Source: JAVZLH01 sp049700435 (GTDB lineage Archaea; Thermoproteota; Bathyarchaeia; Bathyarchaeales; Bathycorpusculaceae). Taken from it: a DNA stretch of 22,501 nucleotides. The notes below the pieces were generated by a model. The model did not search any database. It had not been told where the DNA came from and worked only from the letters and a program-made list of their open reading frames with translations. Below are positions 15,040 to 22,109 of this stretch, one piece after another; positions within the stretch are counted from its first letter, which is position 1; each line of letters begins with the position of its first letter. Made by a program: the position numbers and the translations under genes. The stretch spans positions 1 through 22,501 of the forward strand of contig JBNAVK010000023.1 in NCBI GenBank assembly GCA_049700435.1. The letters are read 5' to 3'.

Positions 15040-17477
15040 CCCAAAAACAAAGTGAAAACCAAGAACTGCGTATAGGAGTTTTCATCTGCCACTGCGGTTT
15101 AAATATAGCTGGCGTCCTGGACATAAAAGAGCTTGTTGAATACGCTAAAACTTTGCCAGATGTTGTTTATGTTAAAGACAACCGCTATACATGCGCAGAC
15201 CCGGGGCAAGAGGAAATTAGAAAGGGGATAAAGGAGCATAGGCTTAACCGCGTGATTGTTGCTGCTTGTTCGCCGCGCATGCACGAGCCAACGTTTAGGC
15301 GGACGGTTTCCGATGTTGGTTTGAACCCGTTTCTTTTTGAGATGGCGAACATCCGCGAGTTTTCTTCATGGTGCCACCCGAGCACTCCGAAGGAGGCAAC
15401 TGAAAAAGCCAAAGACCTAATTAGGATGGCTGTTGCAAAGGCTAGACTCCTAATGCCCCTCCAAACAATAGAAGTTCCAGTAATCAACAAGGCGCTTGTC
15501 ATCGGCGGCGGAATCGCTGGAATGAACGCAGCCCTCGACTTGGCTGAGATGGGCTTCAAAGTTTATCTGCTGGAGAAAGGCGAAAGCATAGGCGGACATA
15601 TGGCGCAGCTTGACAAAACTTTTCCAACTCTTGACTGTTCCATATGCATTGAAGGTCCAAAGATGGTTGATGTTGGGCGGCATCCAAACATTGAAATAAT
15701 TTCTTATGCGGACTTGTTAAGCGTTAGCGGGTTCATAGGGAATTTTAAGGTTAAAATCAGGAAAAACCCGCGTTATGTTATTGCGGAAAACTGCACAGGC
15801 TGCGGTGAATGTAAAGACGCTTGCCCAATTGAGTATCCGAACGAGTGGGACATGAGTCTAGGCGTTAGAAAAGCGATATCTGTTCCCTTTGACCAAGCTG
15901 TGCCGCTTGTCTACACAATAAACCGTGATTACTGCATCGAATGTTTCAAGTGCGTTGACGCTTGCGGAGCGAGGCAAGCCATTAACTTTGAACAGCAACC
16001 CGAGGAAATCGAACTTGAAGTGGGCGCAATAATAGTTGCAACAGGCTATGATATTTATCTGCCTTACGATAATCAGCTTTATGGCTATGGTAAATACCAA
16101 AACGTAATAACCTCCCTAGAATTTGAAAGGCTTATACTCGCTGCGGGTCCAACAGGAGGCAAAGTTGTACGGGCTTCGGATGGGCAGAAGCCCCACAGTG
16201 TAGCCTTCATACAATGTGTTGGCTCACGGGACACAAACAAGTATCCGTACTGCTCCAACTTCTGCTGCATGTACACTTTGAAGCATGCTGTCCAGCTTAA
16301 GGAAAAGTACAAGGAAGACGTGGAGGTTTACATCTTCTACATGGACATGCGAACCAACTTCAAAGGCTTTGAAGAATTCTACCACAGAGCAAGAGAACTT
16401 GGCGTCAACTTCATCCGTGGAAGGGTGAGCCGTGTTTTAGAAGTTCCGGAAACAAAGAACTTGATTGTGCATGCGGAAGACATGACGCTTGGTCAGCCAA
16501 TGGAAGTTGAAGCTGAAATGGTTGTTTTGGCAACAGCAGCCATACCAAAGAAAGGCTCGGAGGAAATAGCGCGAATCCTCAACCTTACACGAGGCGCAGA
16601 TGGCTTCTTCATGGAAAGCCACCCCAAACTTAAGCCTTTAGACGCGCCGACAGACGGCGTGTTCTTGGCTGGCTCGTGTCAAGCGCCAAAAGACATACCA
16701 TACAGCGTTTCACAGGGAAGTGGCGCGGCGGCGAGAGCCGCAACAGTGCTTTCAAAGCCAAAATGGAAGATTGAGCCAATAGTGGCGGTTGTAGACCCAA
16801 GCAAATGCAGAAACGTTTCAGTTAAATGTGGAATGTGCGCTGAACGCTGTCCATATGGAGCCATTAGGGCTGAGGAGAAGAAGCCGGCAGAGGTTATAAC
16901 CGCCATGTGCCACGGATGCGGAACATGCGTGGCTGAATGCCCAGCAGACGCCATAACACAGATGCACTTCACAGACGCCCAAATCATGGCGCAGATAAGA
17001 GCCGCTTTAGAAAAAGACCCGGAAGACAAAATCTTGGCTTTCCTCTGCAACTGGTGCAGTTATGCGGGCGCAGACTTGGCTGGAACAAGCAGGTTCGAGT
17101 ATCCGCCAACCATAAGGCCTATACGCGTTATGTGCTCTGGAAGAGTTGACCGCGACTTCGTCCTAGAAGCACTTAGGCTTGGAGCTGGGATGGTTTTGGT
17201 TGCCGCTTGCCACTTGCCCTACGACTGCCACTATATTAGTGGAAACTGGAAGATGAAAGCTCGGATGGATGCTTTGGCGCCTATGCTTCACAAGCTTGGC
17301 TTAAGCCCTGAAAGGTTTCGGGTGGAGTATGTTTCTGCTGCTGAAGGTGTTAAGTTTGCTGAAGTTGTGAGGGAAATGACTGAGCAGATGCGTGCCCTAG
17401 GCAAGGATAAGATTAAGGCTGAAAACGCGAAACTGCGTCCAGTGCTTGAAAACATGCTGAAGAAGAAAGCAAAATGA
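15036..17477 (+). CDS. hdrA: HdrA-MvhD fusion: heterodisulfide-reductase-type FAD subunit with electron-input domain
   Basis: An 813-residue flavin/iron-sulfur protein. Residues 1-150 form the HdrA N-terminal domain. FAD binding starts at LVIGGGIAG (about 155-163), followed by DCSICIEGPKMVDVGRHP. Ferredoxin motifs are CTGCGECKDACP and CIECFKCVDACG (about 253-311). CVGSRDTNKYPYCSNFCCMYT (about 394-414) is the conserved HdrA cluster region. Two more [4Fe-4S] motifs occur near 591-605 and 625-635. The last ~150 residues are an MvhD domain with five cysteines (C671, C674, C700, C725, C731) for a [2Fe-2S] centre, which normally takes electrons from a hydrogenase or formate dehydrogenase. Fusion of HdrA and MvhD is known in some archaea and bacteria. 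HdrB/HdrC and hydrogenase genes are not adjacent. The start is ATG 15036 with GGAGGT (15020-15025) upstream. Confidence 0.93.
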   Translation: MTQKQSENQELRIGVFICHCGLNIAGVLDIKELVEYAKTLPDVVYVKDNRYTCADPGQEEIRKGIKEHRLNRVIVAACSPRMHEPTFRRTVSDVGLNPFLFEMANIREFSSWCHPSTPKEATEKAKDLIRMAVAKARLLMPLQTIEVPVINKALVIGGGIAGMNAALDLAEMGFKVYLLEKGESIGGHMAQLDKTFPTLDCSICIEGPKMVDVGRHPNIEIISYADLLSVSGFIGNFKVKIRKNPRYVIAENCTGCGECKDACPIEYPNEWDMSLGVRKAISVPFDQAVPLVYTINRDYCIECFKCVDACGARQAINFEQQPEEIELEVGAIIVATGYDIYLPYDNQLYGYGKYQNVITSLEFERLILAAGPTGGKVVRASDGQKPHSVAFIQCVGSRDTNKYPYCSNFCCMYTLKHAVQLKEKYKEDVEVYIFYMDMRTNFKGFEEFYHRARELGVNFIRGRVSRVLEVPETKNLIVHAEDMTLGQPMEVEAEMVVLATAAIPKKGSEEIARILNLTRGADGFFMESHPKLKPLDAPTDGVFLAGSCQAPKDIPYSVSQGSGAAARAATVLSKPKWKIEPIVAVVDPSKCRNVSVKCGMCAERCPYGAIRAEEKKPAEVITAMCHGCGTCVAECPADAITQMHFTDAQIMAQIRAALEKDPEDKILAFLCNWCSYAGADLAGTSRFEYPPTIRPIRVMCSGRVDRDFVLEALRLGAGMVLVAACHLPYDCHYISGNWKMKARMDALAPMLHKLGLSPERFRVEYVSAAEGVKFAEVVREMTEQMRALGKDKIKAENAKLRPVLENMLKKKAK

Positions 17478-17481
17478 TTCC

Positions 17482-18765
17482 TTAACGCTTCTTTTCTTCT
17501 CTGAAAAACTCCTGCTTGACAAAATAGTAAAGAGCGCCTATTGCTAGGCAAACGGTTCCGGTTATCCAAGACTGCGGTGAAGCGAAAAAAGCAAATGTTA
17601 AAAGAGCCAAGCATGTGCACACTCCAAGAACTGGAATAATGCGTGGGTATATCCTTCCTTGAGTCTTTACTCTGAAAGCGCAGGCATTAGCTAAAGTATA
17701 ATAGAAGAGCAGCGCGAAGGTGCTTATGGCTACAACCTTATCCAAATTTACGAATAGAACGAGCAAAACCATCAGTAAACCGACAATCCAAATTGAATAG
17801 TGGGGTGTGTTAAATTTCGGGTGCAGCTTGCACAGAGCCTCCGGAAGGTCTCTTCGCCTAGCCATAGCATAAGCCATGCGGGAAACGCCCAAAATGGCTG
17901 AGAGCAGAACGCTGGCTGTCGCAAGTAACCCGCCAGCCGAAACAAAATAACGCGCAAACACGTTGTTTGTTATGCTGATGGCGTCTGCTAAAGGCGAACT
18001 TGAAATTGCAAGTTCACCAGCCCCCACAAGCCCAACAGCTACAAAACCAACCAAAACATAAACTATGGTGGACATCGCAAGCGACAGCAGTATAGCTTTT
18101 GGAACATTACGTTTTGCGTCTTTAACTTCCTCTGCTACAACGGCGACTCTCGCGAAGCCTCCGTAGGCAAAGAAAATGTAGAAGGCGCCGTAAAGCACGC
18201 CTAATTGGCATGGTGTGAATGGCTCGAGTTTTGCCGCGTTGAAATATAACGCGCCGTAGACGATGAAAAAGGCGAGTATTAGCAACTTTGTTGCAACAAG
18301 AATGTTGTTGAGCATGGCTGTTTGGCGAACGCCCAAAAAGTTTAGGATTGTAAAGGCTATGCAGAGGACTGCAGCTATCAAGTTAACTGGCAAGGCTGGA
18401 AATAGAGCTGCTAGGTAACTTGCGAAGCCAAGCGAAACCGCTGCACCAGCAAAAGTGTTTGATGTAATCCACATCCAACCAGTGAGAAATCCAGCGAACG
18501 GCGACATCAACTGGTAAGTGTACTCGTAAATGCTCCCTTCCCTTGGCTGCCAAGCCGTCAACTCAGCAAAACTCAGCGCAGTGAAAACCGCAATGACAGC
18601 GGCTAAAAGCATAGAAACAACAAGAGCCGAACCAGCTTCCCTTGCTGAGATGCCTACCACAATAAAAATTCCTGCGCCAATTATTGCGCCAACACTTATG
18701 GCTGTGGCGTCCAACAAACCCAAAGAAGGCTTGAACTCGTATTGGTTGGAACTCTCTTTCCTCAT
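17482..18765 (-). CDS. APC-superfamily amino acid permease
   Basis: A permease of about 427 residues with roughly twelve membrane helices. The first helix carries ISVGAIIGAGIFIVVG (about 23-38), the glycine-rich unwound segment that binds the substrate backbone in APC transporters. FAELTAWQPREGSIYEYTYQ matches the conserved helix 2-3 loop, and FFAYGGFARVAVVAEEVKDAKRNVPKAI is the typical helix 6 and following loop with the EE and R-N-P-K pattern. It probably imports an amino acid or amine; the substrate is unknown. GGTG at 18771-18774 (minus strand) favours ATG 18765 over GTG 18769-18771. A minus-strand TATA-like CATAAAAACTTA lies near 18810-18821. It ends 4 nt from the convergent hdrA gene. 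Confidence 0.92.
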   Translation of the reverse strand: MRKESSNQYEFKPSLGLLDATAISVGAIIGAGIFIVVGISAREAGSALVVSMLLAAVIAVFTALSFAELTAWQPREGSIYEYTYQLMSPFAGFLTGWMWITSNTFAGAAVSLGFASYLAALFPALPVNLIAAVLCIAFTILNFLGVRQTAMLNNILVATKLLILAFFIVYGALYFNAAKLEPFTPCQLGVLYGAFYIFFAYGGFARVAVVAEEVKDAKRNVPKAILLSLAMSTIVYVLVGFVAVGLVGAGELAISSSPLADAISITNNVFARYFVSAGGLLATASVLLSAILGVSRMAYAMARRRDLPEALCKLHPKFNTPHYSIWIVGLLMVLLVLFVNLDKVVAISTFALLFYYTLANACAFRVKTQGRIYPRIIPVLGVCTCLALLTFAFFASPQSWITGTVCLAIGALYYFVKQEFFREEKKR

Positions 18766-18888
18766 GAACACACCATTTTAAAGAACCCTCTGAATGCAAC
18801 AGTTATTAAGTTTTTATGCCCCTTCAAAAGCAGAGAATGAACGGAGGATTACTCTATTAAACAGCGGTCTGGTAGATATCCGCGGATA

Positions 18889-19294
18889 GTGGAGGTTTAC
18901 AGGGAACGCTATGAGGAAATGGCAAAACAGGAGTATAAAGCTGAACTTGTAAATTTTGCAAGGTCTGTTTTGCGTGACCCCATTGAAAACTTAGATTGGA
19001 AGGAGCTGCTGGAATGGGCGCATAGACACCTCAAATACACAAGAGGGGAACTGCCAAAACCCCGCGCCGAACTCCCAATAGAAATAATTCATCAGTCAAA
19101 GGGAAGATGCGGAGAATTCGCGTTATTATACAATGGTTTGCTCTTGGCGAAAGGTTACAGAAGCCGCATAGTCATCGACTGCTCAACCCTAAAAGACAAG
19201 GCGAAGAAAGCGGCTGGAGACCACGTCTGGGTTGAAATCTTCGTAGACGACAATTGGGTTCACGTAGACCCTACTGAAAAGAGAATTAACCAAC
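18889..19294 (+). CDS. Transglutaminase-like cysteine protease/peptidase domain protein, truncated by assembly gap
   Basis: The first 135 residues of a transglutaminase-core protein. The catalytic triad is visible: C74 in GRCGEFA, H112 in GDHVWVEIF, and D127 in WVHVDPTE. This is the order and spacing seen in transglutaminase-like and peptide N-glycanase-like archaeal proteins, which usually act as proteases, deamidases or glycanases rather than true cross-linking enzymes. The GTG start at 18889 has no clear ribosome site; ATG at 18919 (codon 11) is an alternative. The reading frame runs into 100 N, so the C-terminus is missing. The short frame beyond the gap is in the wrong register for this protein and belongs to a minus-strand gene. 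Confidence 0.85.
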
Positions 19295-19394
19295 NNNNNN
19301 NNNNNNNNNNNNNNNNNNNNNNNNNNNNNNNNNNNNNNNNNNNNNNNNNNNNNNNNNNNNNNNNNNNNNNNNNNNNNNNNNNNNNNNNNNNNNN
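19295..19394. other. Assembly gap of exactly 100 N
   Basis: One hundred N separate a plus-strand gene from a minus-strand gene, both running into the gap. A run of exactly 100 is the usual placeholder for a scaffold gap of unknown size, so the real distance may be larger and may hold more genes. Confidence 0.97.
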
Positions 19395-19534
19395 ACTAGA
19401 AATCTTATTTGAACAAGTTCCGGCAATATCACTAGAAGCGCTGGAATCACGTAGTCTGCCGTTAATTGAGCTATTATCCCCGCTATGAATCCTAAGAGGG
19501 CCACTAACCCAAACACTTTTAATCTTTCACCCAT
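19395..19534 (-). CDS. N-terminal fragment of a membrane protein, truncated by assembly gap
   Basis: The first 46 codons read from ATG 19534 on the minus strand: a short basic lead (MGERLK) and then hydrophobic residues about 7-44, interrupted by QLTADYV near 22-28, which gives one or two membrane helices. The ribosome site GGTGA (19541-19545) is 6 nt from the ATG, and a TATA-like CTAAAAA lies near 19575-19581, which together support a real start. The rest of the gene lies in the gap. It converges with the transglutaminase-like gene and is divergent from the cell-division operon. The function is unknown. Confidence 0.65.
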
Positions 19535-19643
19535 ATGTTTTCACCTTTTGCTTAGCATTTGACTATAAGCCTCCTTTTTAGTCTAACTTACACATTTTTG
19601 TCTATTACCACAGAATCGGCAACATTACCTTTTAATTTTCCAC

Positions 19644-19665
19644 TTAAAGCTCAAAACAGCTTTAA
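19644..19665. repeat. Perfect 8-bp inverted repeat
   Basis: TTAAAGCT and AGCTTTAA are exact reverse complements separated by CAAAAC. It lies 98 nt upstream of the TTG start of the first division gene and just upstream of the tandem 12-nt units. A 22-bp dyad of this size fits a dimeric winged-helix or ribbon-helix-helix operator; a hairpin is also possible. Confidence 0.7.
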
Positions 19666-19673
19666 ATTAGACA

Positions 19674-19709
19674 TATAGCTCTACTTATAGCCCCTCATAT
19701 AGCTCTACA
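19674..19709 (+). repeat. Three tandem 12-nt units
   Basis: The units are TATAGCTCTACT, TATAGCCCCTCA and TATAGCTCTACA. Units one and three match at 11 of 12 positions; the middle unit keeps TATAGC-C-C. They end about 50 nt before the TTG start of the division operon. Each unit begins with TATA, so they could be repeated operator sites or a set of weak alternative promoters. Confidence 0.75.
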
Positions 19710-19762
19710 TATTAACAATGCATAAGATAGTTTTCCGCATCTCTTTTTCCGGAGGTATTACC

Positions 19763-20434
19763 TTGACAGAAAGATTTAATAAAAAATGGGAAAGTAGACG
19801 CGACGAGCAACCATTTACAGAACGCATAAAGGAGGCTGTCAGGCCACCAGGACCTTTGAAGCCACGTTTGGACTTCGCTATAAGGCGCATTGAACTACAA
19901 ATTCAGAAACTTGATCAGGCGACTGAAAGGTTCAGCCAAAGAGACAAAGCGATATTTGCAAGGATTGTGGACGCATACACTAAGCATGACACAGCCCGCG
20001 CAAATGTTTTCGCAAGTGAATTGGCAGAAATTCGCAAAATGGAGAAACTCATAATAAACGCGAGACTCGCACTTGAACAGATCGTGTTAAGGTTACGAAC
20101 AGTATCAGAACTTGGAGACGTCGTCTCCACGCTAGGTCCAGCAGTGGGCGTTTTAAGAACTGTCAGAGCGGGGCTTGTAAGCGTTTTTCCTGAAGCAGAA
20201 AACGAGCTTGGCGAAATAGGCAATATATTAAGCGGCATAATGATTGAAGCTGGACAAAGCTCAGGAATGACGATAAACTTTGACACAGTGAACGAGGACG
20301 CACAGAAAATTCTCACAGAAGCAGCCACAGTCGCAGAACAAAGAATCAAAGAGAAGTTCCCAGAACTGCCAGCAGGCATACCGGGAATACCAACAACTCC
20401 ACTAAGCGAGAAAACCTCAACAGAAACATCTTAA
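19763..20434 (+). CDS. cdvB1: ESCRT-III (CdvB-type) protein lacking the winged-helix domain
   Basis: A 223-residue ESCRT-III (Snf7-fold) protein of archaeal cell division. The N-terminus TERFNKKWESRRDEQPFTER leads into VRPPGPLKPRLDFAIRR and the long helical hairpin KLDQATERFSQRDKAIFARIV, and then ASELAEIRKMEKLIINARLALEQIVLRL. The C-terminus has KFPELPAGIPGIPTTP, which resembles the MIM2 motif that binds the MIT domain of CdvC/Vps4. No winged helix follows, as in CdvB1/CdvB2 of Sulfolobales. It should polymerise at the division neck and be remodelled by CdvC. Start is TTG 19763, since GGAGGT is 6 nt upstream; a longer frame to ATG 19718 adds 15 unrelated residues. It is the first gene of the operon, 16 nt before cdvA. 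Confidence 0.9.
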   Translation: MTERFNKKWESRRDEQPFTERIKEAVRPPGPLKPRLDFAIRRIELQIQKLDQATERFSQRDKAIFARIVDAYTKHDTARANVFASELAEIRKMEKLIINARLALEQIVLRLRTVSELGDVVSTLGPAVGVLRTVRAGLVSVFPEAENELGEIGNILSGIMIEAGQSSGMTINFDTVNEDAQKILTEAATVAEQRIKEKFPELPAGIPGIPTTPLSEKTSTETS

Positions 20435-20450
20435 ACTCGGGGGAGAAAAC

Positions 20451-21170
20451 ATGCAGGAAAACTCCAATCCCTTTTTTTCAGTTGGAAAGGAAATTAAAGA
20501 CGAATACGGTCGCGTAGTTGGTAAAATAGCATCTTTCGCTGTGACCCCGAGCGGGAAGATAGACGCCGCCTTCATCGAGCAAGCGGACGGCAAATTTTCA
20601 AAATACCACTTAGAAAACCTGCATTTCAACGGCGAGGAAGTGACATTTACATCATGGGTTAAATCAAAAGCAAGCGTATTCTGTGATCAAATACCACTCA
20701 TATGGCGAAAGGACCAAACCCTCAAAGATTTGGTGGAGAAAAAGAAAATCTCGCCTGAGCTTTATCAAGAGCTTCACAGCAATTTTGAAGGAGCCCTAAC
20801 GCAGCTAAAGAATGACGCGCAAGCCTTGATGGAGCAAATTGATAAAGAAATTGCAAGATGTAATGAAGAGGTTAAAATGCTTAACTATGCACTGGTAAAC
20901 CTTGAAATCGAGCATGAAATAGGCAAAATCGACGACGAATCCTACCAGAAAGCTTTCAACATCATACAAGAAAATCTTAAGCGCGTTAACGTTGAAAAAA
21001 GCGATTTAGAAGCCACAAGAAGCAAACTTTCAAACATTTTGTTGGGCGACAGCCCAAAAGTAGCCGAGCAAAAGGCAGAAGAGATAAAAATTGAAACTTC
21101 CTCGGTTCCAGACCTTCCTGAGCCCCCAGTTGTCGTTTACGTGAAGGAAATAGGAAAATCAGGGATTTAA
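20451..21170 (+). CDS. cdvA: Cell division protein CdvA
   Basis: A 239-residue CdvA. Residues about 8-75 form a PRC-barrel-like beta domain (VGKEIKDEYGRVVGKIASFA and following). Residues about 86-197 are a charged coiled coil. A low-complexity linker leads to the C-terminal tail SSVPDLPEPPVVVYVKEI (about 217-234). In Sulfolobus, CdvA binds membrane and DNA, polymerises at mid-cell and recruits CdvB through a C-terminal peptide that completes CdvB's winged helix. The VVVYVKEI strand here is the expected equivalent. The LPEPP just before it resembles a MIM2 motif. GGGGGAG is 5 nt before ATG. The gene sits between two ESCRT-III genes in one operon. Confidence 0.9.
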   Translation: MQENSNPFFSVGKEIKDEYGRVVGKIASFAVTPSGKIDAAFIEQADGKFSKYHLENLHFNGEEVTFTSWVKSKASVFCDQIPLIWRKDQTLKDLVEKKKISPELYQELHSNFEGALTQLKNDAQALMEQIDKEIARCNEEVKMLNYALVNLEIEHEIGKIDDESYQKAFNIIQENLKRVNVEKSDLEATRSKLSNILLGDSPKVAEQKAEEIKIETSSVPDLPEPPVVVYVKEIGKSGI

Positions 21171-21259
21171 ACTAAAAATGGTGGCTGGCGGAGGGGAGGA
21201 AAATCAAAATCTTCACTCGCTCAAGTCCTCCACCACTCCGCGAGATAGTCACCAAATCA

Positions 21260-22105
21260 ATGCACACGCTTAGAATCCAGCAAAGCAAGCTTGAACAGGC
21301 TACTTTTAGGCTTAAGGAAAGAGACAGAACTCTTTTCAGAACGTGCGTAACTTCGCTGAAGAATAACAACAAAGAAAGAGCGGCAATATTCGCAAACGAG
21401 ATTGCCGAAATCAGAAAGCTAATAAAGTTTCTCTATAACGTGGAGCTAGCCATTGAACGTGTAATCCTCAGACTTGAAACAATAAAGGAACTAGGCGACA
21501 TAGTCATAGACCTCAAGCCAGCTTTAAAGCTTCTTCAAAGCGTTTCGCAAGAACTTTTTGAGATTTTACCTGACGTTTCCACCGAACTAGAAAAGGTCAA
21601 TGAGGCAATAAGTGAAACATTGTATTCAACGAAGATAACGGCAGACGAATCTATAATTCCAGTAGGCAGAAAAACGCCTGGAGGAGAAGAAATTCTGAAA
21701 GAGGTTTCATCCTTCCTTGAACAAAAGTTAGCTGAGGAACTCCCTGAACCGCCAGCCACCCAAACATTGAAAGAACCTGAAGCAACAACACTAAAGGAGC
21801 TTGTTGCTCTGGCAGCAAGCAACTCGCAAGCAACAGGATGCGAAACTGTTGAGGAAATAGGCAAAGAACCCTCCAAAACCCTCTTTTCTTATAAAAAAGC
21901 TGAAATTCAGGAAATTTCTTTAAAGGTTGAGAAGCCATCATTGGAAGATGTGCTTCTCGAGTATGTTAGGAAAAGTGATGGTGAAATTGACATAACCCGT
22001 TGTTCGGACGACTTGAAGATTCCACGTTTAGAAGTTGAAAAAGCCCTTGAAAGTTTGGCTTCGAAGGGGAAAATAAAGATTGAGTTAAAGAAAGAGGTTA
22101 GGTGA
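21260..22105 (+). CDS. cdvB: ESCRT-III CdvB with C-terminal winged helix; N-terminus apparently out of frame
   Basis: From the only ATG the product has 281 residues: ESCRT-III helices (QSKLEQATFRLKERDRTLF, FANEIAEIRKLIKFLYNVELAIERVILRL), a linker with LAEELPEPPATQ (MIM2-like), and a winged helix near 228-278 (EDVLLEYVRKSDGEIDITRC and following) that should dock the CdvA tail. The conserved N-terminal segment found in its paralogue is missing. Yet the same frame is open upstream from 21176 and encodes FTRSSPPPLREIVTKS, which aligns without gaps to the paralogue's PPGPLKPRLDFAIR region. No ATG, GTG or TTG lies in that stretch. ATG 21178 in another frame would fit if one base is extra. The true start is therefore upstream of 21260. 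Stop is 4 nt before cdvC. Confidence 0.85.
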   Translation: MHTLRIQQSKLEQATFRLKERDRTLFRTCVTSLKNNNKERAAIFANEIAEIRKLIKFLYNVELAIERVILRLETIKELGDIVIDLKPALKLLQSVSQELFEILPDVSTELEKVNEAISETLYSTKITADESIIPVGRKTPGGEEILKEVSSFLEQKLAEELPEPPATQTLKEPEATTLKELVALAASNSQATGCETVEEIGKEPSKTLFSYKKAEIQEISLKVEKPSLEDVLLEYVRKSDGEIDITRCSDDLKIPRLEVEKALESLASKGKIKIELKKEVR

Positions 22106-22109
22106 AAAT

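Larger units (their letters stand above)
19535..19762. promoter_or_regulatory. Intergenic control region of the cell-division operon
   Basis: This 228-nt region separates the minus-strand membrane gene from the division operon. It holds a perfect inverted repeat, TTAAAGCT (19644-19651), CAAAAC, AGCTTTAA (19658-19665). It also holds three tandem 12-nt units starting TATAGC at 19674, 19686 and 19698. CATATTAAC just after them (19708-19716) is a TATA candidate that would start transcripts near 19737, and GGAGGT (19751-19756) is the ribosome site of the first gene. The order inverted repeat, tandem units, TATA box, start codon is consistent with regulated transcription. Confidence 0.5.

Noticed and set aside
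18889..19488. A single plus-strand gene across the N run
   Set aside because: The residues after the gap do not resemble a transglutaminase tail, and the opposite strand there has a well-supported start (GGTGA plus ATG 19534) with a membrane helix.
19718..19762. ATG 19718 as start of the first ESCRT-III gene
   Set aside because: The 15 extra residues include the translated Shine-Dalgarno region. TTG 19763, with GGAGGT 6 nt upstream, gives a normal ESCRT-III N-terminus.
19535..19762. CRISPR-like array in the cdv upstream region
   Set aside because: The repeated units are only 12 nt, directly adjacent, with no spacers.
21178..21273. Short frame from ATG 21178 as an independent peptide gene
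   Set aside because: Its sequence is unlike any protein I know, it ends after 31 codons, and the overlapping frame encodes conserved ESCRT-III sequence. It is better explained as part of a disrupted cdvB N-terminus.
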